Of a DNA stretch of 64,000 nt, positions 21,223-33,129 are shown in pieces. The stretch covers positions 496,001 through 560,000 of the forward strand of contig OX381721.1 in assembly GCA_947462335.1 (NCBI GenBank). Reading direction: 5' to 3'. Both the position numbers and the translations under genes were made by a program. Position 1 is the first letter of the stretch. Every line of letters begins with the position of its first letter. A model generated the notes under the pieces. That model saw nothing but the letters and a program-made list of their open reading frames with translations. It did not search any database and was not told the DNA's origin. This stretch comes from Harmothoe impar. Lineage: Eukaryota > Annelida > Polychaeta > Phyllodocida > Polynoidae.

Positions 21223-22999
21223 ATCAACGGCCTGAAGAAGTAAAGCATTCCGAACATCCAGCTCCAATATTTGGGATAACCCTGGTATACTCTGAATTCC
21301 ATCTGATATTCATCCATTTGATATCTTCTTTCCAAGGTCGTATCCATTACATTGACACTTTCTTTTTCTTCACAATCCACCTTGCAACATCCTTTCCTCT
21401 CACCTAAAGCTGTAAGAAAAAGACCCTAGACAATAAAGCAGAATTGCATTGTATGATATCGGAAATTCTACAAAACTGAATTTTTTCTCTCAATTCCCTC
21501 GTTCATTTCTGCTCTGATATCTTGTTTTTTAGCTCACATCCATCACAGTCACACTTGTCTCTTCAAAAATTATGTTTTCCCACCAATATTTCTATCCAAA
21601 CTGTGTTCTAGAGAGAGAGACCTCTGAAAAAATTGAAGGTTTACATCAAATATATCCCCAACTTCTAGAAAATACTCTCTTTTTTAAACTCTAAATTGGT
21701 CCCTCATTTAATGCTTTGACAAGTTCTCTCAAATGTCCCATCCATTACAAAGACACTTGCTCCTTCACATTGTATTTGGTTTTGACATTTATTGTCACCA
21801 AAACCTGTCATAATGAGGCCCCTGGGAAATCAAACAGCTGTAGACCATCACATTTTCTAAACACCTCAAATTCTGTCATTCTTTGTATTTCCCCACCCAT
21901 TTTTCTTTCTTTCTACAACAGAAGTTTTCTGTTCTACAAGTTTGATAGTTTTCTCATTTTAGGGGTTTAAACATTTTCCGGGAGAGACCAAGAATTCATC
22001 AACGGCCTGAAGAAGTAAAGCATTCCGAAGATCCAGCTCCAATATTTGGGATAACCCTGGTATACTCTGAATTCCATCTGATATTCATCCATTTGATATC
22101 TTCTTTCTAAGGTCGTATCCATTACATTGACACTTTCTTTATCTTCACAATCCACCTTGCAACATCCTTTCCTCTCACCTAAATCTGTAAGAAAAAGACC
22201 CTAGACAATAAAGCAGAATTGCATTGTATGATATTGGAAATTCTTCAAAACTGAATTTTTTCTCTCAATTCCCTCTTTTATTTCTGCTCTGATATCTTGT
22301 ATTTTAGCTCACATCCATCACAGTCACACTTGTCTTTTCAAAAATTATGTTTTCCCACCAATATTTCTATCCAAACTGTGTTCTAGAGAGTGAGACCTCT
22401 GAAAAAATTAAAGGTTTACATCAAATATATCCCCAAATTCTAGAAAATACTCTCTTTTTTAAACCCTAAATTGTTCCTTTATTTAATGCTCTGACGAGTT
22501 TTCTCAAATGTCCCATCCATTACAAAGACACTTGCTCCTTCACATTGTATTTGCTTTTGACATTTATTGTCACCAAAACCTGTTATAATGAGGCCCCTGG
22601 GAAATCAAACAGCTGTAGACCATCACATTTTCTAAACACCTCAAATTCTGTCATTCTTTGTATTTCCCCACCCATTTTTCTTTCTTTCTACAACAGAAGT
22701 TTTCTGTTCTACAAGTTTGATAGTTTTCTCATTTTAGGGGTTTAAATATTTTCCGGGAGAGACCAAGAATTCATCAACGGCCTGAAGAAGTAAAGCATTC
22801 CGAAGATCCAGCTCCAATATTTGGGATAACCCTGATATACTCTGAATTCCATCTGATATTCATCCATTTGATATCTTCTTTCCAAGGTCGTATCCATTAC
22901 ATTGACACTTTCTTCTTCTTCACAATCAATTTTGCAACATCCTTATCTCTCACCTGTAAGAAAAGCTGTAAGAAAAATGAAGCAGAATTACAATGTATG
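21223..22999. repeat. Satellite array, right block and decaying edge
   Basis: About 2.3 units resume in register after the LINE. They share variants not seen in the other blocks (for example GGTCGTATCC for GGTCACATCC). The last unit decays after about 22,950 into non-satellite DNA, which marks the true edge of the array. Confidence 0.88.
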
Positions 23000-23659
23000 A
23001 ATTCCTAAATTTCTTTTTGTCCAAGGTCACATCCATTACAAACAGACTTGCCTCTTCAAAGATTATGTTCTTGTTGTTGATATTTTTATGGGCTAGATGA
23101 TGTAATATACAAATATATTTAGTGATTAGGTTACTATGCAAAAATGAAAGCATGTCCAAATCATACAAATCATTCGAAGAGTGACACAATACCTAAGATG
23201 ATTATGACCCACACTCAAGTGATTTTGTACAATTGTTACAAAAGTGGGATTATTTACTGTTCTAAAAGTTTAGGAAATCCTCCTTCACCATCATCAACCT
23301 CTATGAATTTAGCTCTAATTGATGTAGTAAAACTTTGGCATAATCAAGTTCAAGTATGCAGAGGTGACACTTTTGCTGCATTTTTCATATAAAAATTGAA
23401 GAGAAATGGCACAAATCTTGACATTTCTGGCTAATCTAACAGGATTAAGACTTTTGGGGATAACCGTCAAATTCATTGTGGTAACTATTTAGAAATGAAG
23501 TGCAAATATAAAACATCTCAATGAATGAATTTGCTCTGTTAAAGTGGGTTGCCATGGTAGCAGGTTCTTTCCATCATAACAGAATACCCTTGGACAGACC
23601 TGGTCATTCTATCGATCTCTTGTTTCTTTAGGGAATATGTCATGCACAATACATAGGCT

Positions 23660-23880
23660 GACATCCGGCAGAGTGGAACGGCAGCACAACCTGGTCATCA
23701 CATTGATCTGTTGTGTCTTTACAACAGCGGTGAAGCATTAAACTGCAGCCACTGTGGCCAGCACCCACAGATAATTGGGCAGTCAGGTGTCACAGCTTAC
23801 TACAATAGACAAAGAGACATGCTTCCATGACCTGTACACAATCGTACAGTCATCATGACAGGGTCACAAGATGCACTAAG
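23660..23880 (+). repeat. Dispersed repeat family R1, copy 1
   Basis: Contains TGATCTGTTGTGTCTTTACA, then a GAAGCATTAAACTGC block and GGGCAGTCAGGTG. The same ordered blocks recur at 43,627-43,855 (inverted) and 55,970-56,190. Copies diverge noticeably and the ends are uncertain. No coding potential is visible, so a SINE or MITE relic is likely. Confidence 0.7.
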
Positions 23881-24089
23881 CCTCTATTTACTTTCACTGC
23901 ACTGAATGAACCCGCAGAGCTGCACTCTCCTGACCCCTCCACCACTCAGACTGTGCATGTGTGGAGAGTTGGAAAGCCCAACATCTCTCCTTATCCCGCT
24001 TCGAACTTGTGGTGTTTTATTCTCAGCTTGAAATGAAAATTCTTTTTTTATCTAATGATAGACATTTTTATGCATAATAAAAAGCCATA

Positions 24090-24980
24090 TATGTAAATAA
24101 AAGGGATATTTATAAAGATACTGTGCTTGATTTAGTTGTACTTCCTTTCATTTCACTTTTATCTGGACTGTTTCCAAATTTGCTTCAATAAATGATCTGT
24201 TACTATTTAAGGTGGCTCAATCTATTGGTGTCAATATAGTTAGATTTTCATCAGGTTCTTGGAATAAGACCATAATGGCATGCACCTTCCAAAAAAGCTG
24301 GTCCTGAGCTGTTTTCTAAAATGTCCAAGCCTTAAGTCAATGTCTCATGTGACAGGGGTATACAGTTTTTTGCCACATACCTACATGAAACAGTTCTGAA
24401 AAGTAGCTAGATTTCTGTATAACTCTCTCAGAATATAGGCTCTGATACTCTCTATCTAGAAAATCCATTTTTAACATATGGTCCCAGGCTTATTTCTAAG
24501 GTTTTTGTCCATTGAAAAGGGGGAAAAGGTTGAAAAGAAATGGAAATACTGTATGACTTCTAGATTAGAGCTACCACCACAGACTAGCACAATGACAGAC
24601 TGTATGCCTTCATATTCAATGGTTAGAGTGGCATGATCGCTGAGTGTATCCCTCTCACAGTCCTAGTACTGTTCTAGTCTACTATGTGGTTAAGTGTGAT
24701 TGGTGGGAGTGCCCCTTTAATGGTTCTCACCTTGGTCAGGCAACAACTTTGCCAAAGCTCCCCTGATGGTCGATGGTCAAACTATCTGCTCAGAAAATGG
24801 CTTAGTATACTAAAATGGCATCAACTCAATACATGTATTTTTTGTGATAGCTGAAAACAATAAATAGGAGATATATTTACAAAGATAATGTGCTTGATTT
24901 CTTTGCACATCCTTTCATTCTAGTTGGAATGACATTTCCAAATATGCTTCAATAAATAATGTGGTACTACTGAAGGATCA
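24090..24980. repeat. Pair of diverged direct repeats about 760 bp apart
   Basis: 24,090-24,215 and 24,853-24,980 align over about 125 bp. Shared blocks include GTGCTTGATTT, CCTTTCATT, TTTCCAAAT and GCTTCAATAAAT. This is an old local duplication or two copies of a small element. Confidence 0.6.
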
Positions 24981-27900
24981 CTGACATCATGTTGTCTCCC
25001 ATGCCCTTTAGTCTTTGTATGACATGGTAGTAATTGGGTAAAAATAAAATGATAAAGTGTCAACTTTAAAAAGAAACCATAAGACATTAATTATATACGA
25101 CTTCACTACTGATTATTTATTGTACATAGTTTTACTTTTATGTAGAAGACATGTGGGCTGTGAAGGAGAACTCTTACACCTTTTGAAGCAATCAGCTCAC
25201 CCTGGCATTGCTAAGACTATGAAAAAATGTGGCAACATTTCTTTCAGTTTTTCAGGCACTGTTTTATGAAGGTTTTTCTCTCTATTTTGGTGCAATGCTT
25301 CTATATTATGATTTCTCCATCACTTATAATCTTTTGTAGTTGATTCAGATTATTTTTCTCTGTTATACGAAATGCCAATTGGTGTCATGAGCTGGATCTA
25401 TACTTATACTACATTAATCATGACAAAGGCAGGCAAATCAAATTTCCAAGATAATATTATTGACTGATTATATAAGGTATACTTATTTCACCCACAAATT
25501 CTCTCCTGTGGACCCCCCCCCCCAATAACTTGCCTTGGAATTGTCTGACCAGCCCAGCCAAGCCCTCTCCCCCCGGAATCCTCCCTTTCTACTATAGGTT
25601 TACTTCTGTAGTGTATAGACATACGGGGGAAAAAGCAAAAGGAGGGCTGTGGGGGTAGAGCCCCTGATGAAGTTAATAGAAGATTATATTAGTCCTCCAT
25701 ACCAAATGTCTATGATATATATTTAGTGCTCACTATAGATCATATATCTTTGCATTGAGAGGTTGCGTTACAGTTGAATTTATCTGAGATGCAGCACTGG
25801 TTCATTCCCCAAGCTGTATTTTGGCTGTAAAAAACTGCATTCTGAATGGTCTTATCATGGAATCAAAATACTTCATAGGCTTCTTTTTTGGTTTATTGCC
25901 CAGGTTACCATGCAAGCCTGCTTAGCCTAGAACCGCTTAGCCTAGAAAACAATCATGACACCAGTACATGTATTCCTTGCAGCTCTATATTGGACTACCT
26001 CCACATTCAATAGAAGCAGACACAGAACACCGTAGTGATACCAAAACAAGATAATTTCTGCAATTTTCAGCTTTATGGCAATTAATTGCAGGTAAGTACC
26101 TGTGACAGGTACTTGCTGTCATCTACTAAACAGGAATATGAACAAAGACATAATGGTCCTCTCATATCAGGTGCCTTGACAGTGGGAAAATAATCAAACC
26201 AAAAAAAAAAAAACATAGCTACTTTGTGGTGGTGGTAGCTAGGGCTTCCCATTGATTATTAGTTCTCTGATGAGTTTGAACTTTTTGCCCCCATTTTTTT
26301 GGGGAGGAAAACGATCTGAGGTCCTTACTTTCCTTCTTATTGAGCCGATCCATGGTGCTGATACCAGACAAGCCATCATGTCTGCGAAGGTTCCTCTCAT
26401 TCTTGTGGATTTCACCTTTGATGGACCTAGCAGTAAGTCTCCCCATGACCGGCACTTTGAAGCCCGAGAAGATTTAAGAGAAATCATGTTCATTCCAACA
26501 TATTGTGATTGTGTGTGATTGAATCAAAATAATAAAATCTATGGAAGATAAATGCTTGTTGCCTCTCTATTTACACATATTTATAAAAGATTTAATATAC
26601 TTATACGACCCCCCCCCCCCCCAGGAAATACAGGTCTGTGGACTTCTCTGATATTCTTAGTATAAACAATAAAATAATACTTACTTGCTTACCTGATACT
26701 ACCTAGTCTGGGATTCAGAAGACTGTTGGTTTCAAGGAATGCTTTATCCCCGGTTTTGGAAGGAGAGTAACAATGACAGGGAATTTTAGTCCCACTAGGG
26801 TATGTGTAAAAATGATCCTGTTTGAAGGGTTTTGAAGGATAGGACTTTATTTCCCCACAAACTTCTTGATTGAGGATCAAAACTATTTATGAATGGTTCC
26901 CTGTAGATGGCAAACCAACTTTACCAAAAGTTGTCCATATATGATCATTAATTCCTCCTGTAAGACAAAAGGTAAGGGGTTATTTTAACTCTCAACATAG
27001 TTTGTTTAAAGACAGATGTAAAATACTTTCTTTGCAGTAGAGAAGGGTCCTTACCCCTCTTTATGCCCTTTTGCTATACACTACAATTTAAAAGCAACAG
27101 AATATCATTTTTCTTTTTGTATTCCTTAAGTCATGTTTTCCCTACTTACTGCAAAAACCTCCATTTTTATTTATGTACAGTATAGAATTATCTACAGATT
27201 GGTGCAATACATGTATAGGGTTGTGGCTGCTCTTCTCTCAAAGATATTAATCTTATGATAAGAAATGGACAAGAGCGGCAAACTTTTAGTGAATTTACCT
27301 AAGGATAGATTAAAAGATATGAACATTTATCAGTAAAAGCTAACTTGGCATCTCTAATTGCATATGGAATTGGAGAGGGTTTCTTGATGATGATAGTTTT
27401 GACTGTGGTACTGACTGTATTAGCTGGGTTAATGTCATCTAGCATTACTAGATTGGCATTAGCACCAGCAAATGACTATACAGTGTTGACTTCATTTTTG
27501 GGGCCTTTGCCAAGACAGTAATTGATGAACTTCAATTTTGAGTTTTAAAAAGTTTTATTGGTAATCTCACCTCAGAAAACAGGACTGACCAAATCATCAA
27601 CATGCTTTTATTGTATTAAATAAGTTGAGAACTTGTCTACATGTTCTCGCAACACAGTATAATAATAGGTTACATTACAACCAAGTCTGATGAAATTAAA
27701 TAATCTAAGATTTGCCAAATTACATGAGTTGTTTGTATCATATGTTTGAGCAACTACCAGTAAATTATAATGGTAATATGCAAGAGTCCAGAGTTTTCCA
27801 ATGATGAGAAATCAGTAAGGTTTGTACACACAGTAAACATGTTAACATGTTCAGCTGTATTAGCATGTGATACATGTAGGGAAACCTGCATCTCAATCCA

Positions 27901-28434
27901 TTAAACATAGAGATGTAACAATTTACATTAGGCATTTATTCTTCCAGCTTTTGCTTTCATATTTTGCGCTATGCCTCAGCATAAATCTGACTGTCTAACC
28001 CTATCAACCAGCTGCTTTACTCTTCTGCTGAACCTGTGTCACTATATAGGACATTTATTGTGGCATGGCGCCATGCATTATCTTATTAAAAGAAATCATT
28101 CACAGGTACTGAGTTGAACAAGGTTTGTCTTAAATTTTAATAAGGTGGTGTTTTAAGGGACCCATAATGTTTACATGGATTTCAATAGCAATGAAAATAT
28201 TGTCCCAAGCCCTGACAAGCATCTACTGTGAAAGTAATTATATTTATGGGTGTACATTTTTGCTGAGGTGGCAAAAAAGACCAATTCATGGGTATTTATT
28301 TACTGTAGCATACAAGAATTTTGTAGATTTTTCATTTCCGTGATTATAGTGAAAATATATACCCAGTGAAATAAAGTATGACCACAGTATTAGCGTAGCA
28401 GGATTGTAATTTCTGTGAGAGCATTCTATGAATT

Positions 28435-29900
28435 TCACAGCCTCACTACAAGTGTGTCAAATGGTGGTTTGCTGAAGTCAGTGTGTTTTGTGATGACAAA
28501 GTCAAGTTTCTTGTAGAGATCTGAATCCTTGGAATTTACATAACTAGAGAAGGGAAAGTCCATGTTGACTTTGTGCGGGTACTCGAACCGAGCATCTTGA
28601 ATGTTCAGCATGGTCCCTGCCTCAATGTACACAGCTTCTTTTAGGTAGACAGTCAGCGTCTCCAGCTGCACCTCTAGGCACTCAATGATGGAGCCATAGG
28701 ACACCAGGAACGAGCCAGGTTCTGTGAATGTTAGTCCTATAAGTGTGAACCCCTGTGTTGTGCACTTTATGGAGAAGGTATACACTCCAGCCTGACTAGT
28801 GTCCCATACATCGGGTAACTTCACAGATACTATGAGATCCTTTGTGTCCCGCTGCTTCATACACGGGAATGGTGGGTTAGATTTATCCGCAGCACAAAGA
28901 TACCGTAACACCTGTAACTCCTCCTGTCCATTCAGAAAGTTCTTCCCCGAGACCTCACTCACAAACTCCTCTTGTTTCATGCTGCAGAAGGGGATTTTCC
29001 TCAGGAGAGGACCCAACATCTTACGTTTGTTTGCCATATTGAAGGGAATATCCTTTTCCTCACATTCCTGCTCTGACCATGTCTGGCAGAACTTGAAGAC
29101 ATCTACCTCCCTCATGGAAAGTTGGTCATAATTCAGGATCACCTCAACTGTCTGTCTGGTGATGTGATACTCCTCTAGTCCCTGAGTTTCTAAACCTTTA
29201 CTGCATGTTAAATAATGCAAGCAGGCCTTGGTGAGAGATGCCTCATTGAAGAAGACTGCATGGTCTAGGATCTCTGCCCATGTCAGCTCATTCACAGAGC
29301 CCAGCAGAAACTCCATACACTTTGCCTTCAACACCTTGATATCATACTTCTCAGCGCAATATGCCATGTGAAGCGCCTTGGTGGTTGTCAGAACTGTGTC
29401 GTCAAGGTAGAGATATCTAAAACAAGGTAGATATTTCTTAGGTATTTGACAAGGCATTGAGTGCATTGAGCATATGTAAACATATAATAATATGTGTAGT
29501 ACACAAGGAACTTGGTGTGGAGTTCCTTGTAAATAGACACCACCAACAATTAATGTTATTAATGTTCAAGAAATCATAAACTATTTGTCATGGGATTGAG
29601 AAGGGTGTTAGAATGAACAAGAAGTACAAATAAATCGCCATGGTCATACCTGAGGAAGTCCATAAAAATATCAGGCTCTATGTCTGAAATCTCCATTTCA
29701 TCCCCTGGCTGTCCCAGCTCACTGTGGAACATGGTGAAGAACACACAACTTCTTGCCTTCAGGATGAGGCGGTGTGCCTTGATGGTCTCTGTAGTGTTGG
29801 GGAACCTGAACGTGATGTCTGTGTCAATCTCATTCTCAAACATGAAATAGATGCTGGCAGACAAGGTTTTACCAGACTGCCAGTCGGTGGCCATTGCCAT
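28435..29900 (-). CDS. BTB-BACK domain protein (BTBD3/BTBD6-like), two coding exons
   Basis: Coding exons are 29900-29650 and 29416-28435 on the minus strand, joined by a GT-AG intron of 233 bp (donor CAG/GTATGA, acceptor TTTTAG). Together they make 411 codons, giving a 410-residue protein. The exon junction splits the Arg codon of FLRYLYLDD, restoring an uninterrupted BTB domain. Residues 1-120 are BTB/POZ (DWQSGKTLSASIYFMFENE, AHRLILKARSCVF). Residues 120-235 are BACK-like (EILDHAVFFNEASLTKACL, TRQTVEVILN). The C-terminal 150 residues resemble a diverged PHR-like beta domain. Family members act as cullin-3 E3 ligase adaptors. The start is the first Met, just before DWQSGK. A 5' non-coding exon may exist upstream. 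Confidence 0.87.
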
Positions 29901-30406
29901 TATAGATCAGTCTACAGGTTGGCTGTTGTCCTGTGTTCTTCCTTGTTCTTTAAGTCTGTGCTAAATGGAAATAATAATCATATTCACAGGAGTGAGGGAG
30001 TGAGTAGATTAGTAAGTAAGTTATTAAATGAGTGCATGCATGAGTGAGTGAGTAAAAGTTACTTATTGAATATGTTACTCAAGTACTCCAAAAAAGATGT
30101 TAGGGTAAGTAGGGTGAAAATATGTAAAAATATGTTGGGGTAAGTAGGGTAAGTTAGTGGGTGAATGAGTGTGTCAGAAAGTAAATAGAGAAGTGAGTGT
30201 CAAAAGTCACTTGAAGAATTGATGAAACAAATGTTTACAGTTATTATATATACGACATACTTTGAATAATATCAATTGTAAATAAAGGTGTTTACCACTG
30301 GAGGTGGAAAATTAAATTCTAGAATCCAAGTCTGATACCTGGATCTGTTCCTACCTGTCCTTCACCTGAACCAATCTGAGCCATCATCCAATGACATGCC
30401 TTAGAA

Positions 30407-30549
30407 ACTTGTAAACACCTACCTGGATACCTTATAGACTTGTAAACACCTACCTGGATACCTTATAGACTTGTAAACACCTACCTGGATACCTTATAGA
30501 CTTGTAAACACCTACCTGGATACCTTATAGACTTGTAAACACCTACCTG
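30407..30549. repeat. 31-bp minisatellite, interrupted
   Basis: About 4.6 copies of a 31-bp unit starting ACTTGTAAACACCTACCTGG. The last copy is broken after CCTACCTG by the TIR element at 30,550. The rest of that unit (TGGATACCTTAG) continues at 31,403. Confidence 0.9.
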
Positions 30550-31402
30550 CCCAGTAAACACAACGACGTTGGTCAGACGTAAATCTACGTTGATTTTTGG
30601 TCTGAACTACGTAATTTTAGTAGGTTTATCAACGTCAAAACGTTAAGGTTTATTTATCAATCTCAAACCTGCAGGTCTGATTTACGTAGCTCCTGAAGAC
30701 GTATATCTATGTTTAACACATTACATATAATTCTACATAGTGGGACTCAGACAAAGACTTGTAATATATTGCAGACAAATTTACATTTACAAACAATATT
30801 CATACAAAGTAACTACTATAATTTTCAATCTCATCTCATTCTACATAGTATATTCTTGTAGCTCAATTGAACAGCCTGACAGTATAGATCTGTTGAATAG
30901 TTTTGGCTGCAGAGAGGCTTTGTACTTCTTCCATTACCACCAATGTGGTGTCCTCACAGTAAAGTGCCTCAAAGCACCTATTCATGCACAATACTTTAAT
31001 CACCTGTCCTTTATATGTAAATATTCTATTGAATACGGTTTATTTGCATGATATTGAATTCACAATTAATGAGAATTTACTGCTTGAATGTGGTAGATTT
31101 GTTAAGGAGCTGTAATATACTCTCCATAATTGATAGTGCTGCCACCTAGTGTGACACAGAAAAGTCATCTACCCAATTGAAGTTGAAAAGTTACGTCTTT
31201 TAACGTAGATCAACGTAGAATTTTTACATCTGAATGAGGGAGATCAACGTAAATCAGACGTCTACATCTGTTGAACGTAAATAAACCTTAACGTTTTGAC
31301 GTCTACAAACCTTCCAAAATTACCAATCTCAATCCTTTTGGTTAGACATCTACCTAGAGAAACCTCTGAGCTACGTTGGAACTACGTAGGGTGTTTACTG
31401 GG
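30550..31402. mobile_element. 853-bp non-autonomous TIR element
   Basis: The ends are inverted: CCCAGTAAACAC at the left and its reverse complement GTGTTTACTGGG at the right. Subterminal zones on both sides are dense in ACGT-containing words (ACGTAAAT, CAACGT) and carry inverted copies of AAACCTTAACGTTTTGACG. The minisatellite unit it interrupts fixes both boundaries and shows a 2-bp TG duplication. No transposase is encoded; the 103-codon ORF inside is unrecognised. The superfamily is not assigned. Confidence 0.8.
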
Positions 31403-32129
31403 TGGATACCTTAGGGTTGGTTACATGAATACCTTGGGTGGTATTTCAAACCCTGGTACTATACATATCTAGTCAGGGTAGCTCAGCTGCTGGTCCTGCT
31501 GCTCTAGTAACACGCTGACCTGACTCGGGGTGCAAGGCAGGGGGGGAGAACACTGCTGTGAGGACACCTAGTGGTAGAATCATGAACTAAGCCTCATGCA
31601 CACTGAATGTCTATAGTGTACTGTGGGGATACAACAACTGTAGCAGCAGGAGTTGTGAAGATGTCTCATTAGTAATTGTTGAACAATCACAGCTTAAATA
31701 GACTTCAACAGAATAAAATACTAATATTGTGGGAACTAATCATATTACAACTGTATGGGGAGCAGGAGTTGTGAAGATGTCTCATTAGTAATTGTTGAAA
31801 ACTGTGTGGTCACCAACAAGGTCAGGATTTTCAGATGTTCTCCAACACAAATCATGAACAGTTATATGTATAAGCTATAACAGCTTTAATAGACTTCAAC
31901 ATAACAAAATGTATCAACTGCTCAAAGTGACCTAATTTCTGTATTTCGGAAAATTACAATGTCAACTTAAGAGGGGTGAATTTTCCTTTTTCATGCATAA
32001 ATATACCTGCTGATAGCAAGATGTGTTCCCTTCAGGTCATAGTTCTACCGTGTTGTGTCCTTGCAGCGGTGTCCATCCCCCCAGTCTGCCCACCAGGTGG
32101 TGACGGTCCTGCTCTAGTTAGTCATGCTA
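31403..32129. other. Non-coding stretch with a short direct duplication
   Basis: No gene is seen. AGCAGGAGTTGTGAAGATG and the bases after it occur twice (31,645-31,685 and 31,761-31,800), about 116 bp apart. Each is followed by a related TAATAGACTTCAACA-like segment, so this is an imperfect tandem duplication. Confidence 0.6.
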
Positions 32130-32733
32130 CAGTCGACTCCCTCTATTACGGACACCCTTGGGAGTTTTTAAAAGTGGCCACAAAAAAGAAGTGACTGCAG
32201 TAGAGGGAGTCAATGGAGATATGTGGAATTGACCTTTGTACTAATAATTGAGTAGCTTACCGGTACATCTGTCATTTTAGCTGCTTTAGTGGACTTATTG
32301 AATTGAGTCTTAGTAGGGCATTGTCTGTTCAACAAGAAGTCGGCAAGGTGTTAAAGCTGTGAGCCCCTCCACCCGTACCCCTCCCCACCCCCCTGCCATT
32401 AAGCTTGGCCCTGACACCTTCCACTCAGTGCATAGTACTTTGTACATGCACTCTGCCAGGCATGTATGCTAGGTCACCTGAAAACACATTCAAATAAAAG
32501 ATTGAGCCACATTCATTCTTTCTGAAATTAAGATGGCCGTATTGGAGGGAGTAATTAGTCATTTGGAACTGGGTTATAAGTGTCCGCAGGGCAAGGCCGC
32601 ATTAGAGGGATGGCGGTACTGCAGGGAGATTCTTGCATTAAAATAAAGGGAAAAACTGTTGGAACTTTCCAAAAATGGCTTATATGGCGGGGTTGCCGCA
32701 TGGGAGGGGTGGCCACTAGGAGGGGGTTGACTG
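32130..32733. mobile_element. Pogo/Tigger-like MITE
   Basis: The left end CAGTCGACTCCCTC and the right end (reverse complement CAGTCAACCCCCTC) form imperfect TIRs directly flanked by TA. Pogo/Tigger elements begin with similar CAGT sequences and duplicate TA. The first 80 bp also fold back on themselves (GACTCCCTCTA against TAGAGGGAGTC). No transposase is visible in the 604 bp. Confidence 0.6.
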
Positions 32734-33129
32734 TAATCCTCAAACATCAGACATGCTATGTGGTTAACCCTTTAAGGATGGCATGTAACTGCACTTTATG
32801 ATATAATATGATGCACTAACACAGCCCTGACAAGTAATTCATTGATGCTGCATTGATACATCATGCTGAGCAGTGTATCAGCCCTGTAGGGTTGGTATGA
32901 TCCTTAAATGCAGTGCTGTATTCATGACAAACAAAGGTACAACACTGCATGCTAGCTGTCCTGTAAGGGCATGGCTGGTGCCTAGGTATTGTCTGTTTGT
33001 TATCAATGGTCGCAGAACATGAATAATTAAGCAGCACAGAAGCTACCCGGTGGTCACAACACTACTTACTAGGTGACTAATATGTGCTGCACTGCAGTGG
33101 GTACTAGCATGCTCAAACAGTGTTAAGTT

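Larger units (their letters stand above)
23000..28434. other. Intergenic region, no supported gene
   Basis: AT-rich DNA with no ORF I can support. It holds one copy of a dispersed repeat (23,660-23,880), two diverged copies of a segment of about 125 bp (24,090-24,215 and 24,853-24,980, both with GTGCTTGATTT and CTTCAATAAAT), C runs near 25,507 and 26,610, and a poly(A) run near 26,200. A GC-richer patch at 26,240-26,510 reads open on both strands but matches nothing I recognise. Confidence 0.6.

Noticed and set aside
26219..26518. Overlapping ORFs on both strands at 26.2-26.5 kb as a gene
   Set aside because: Short, no recognised domain, no clear splice context; only noted as a GC-richer patch.
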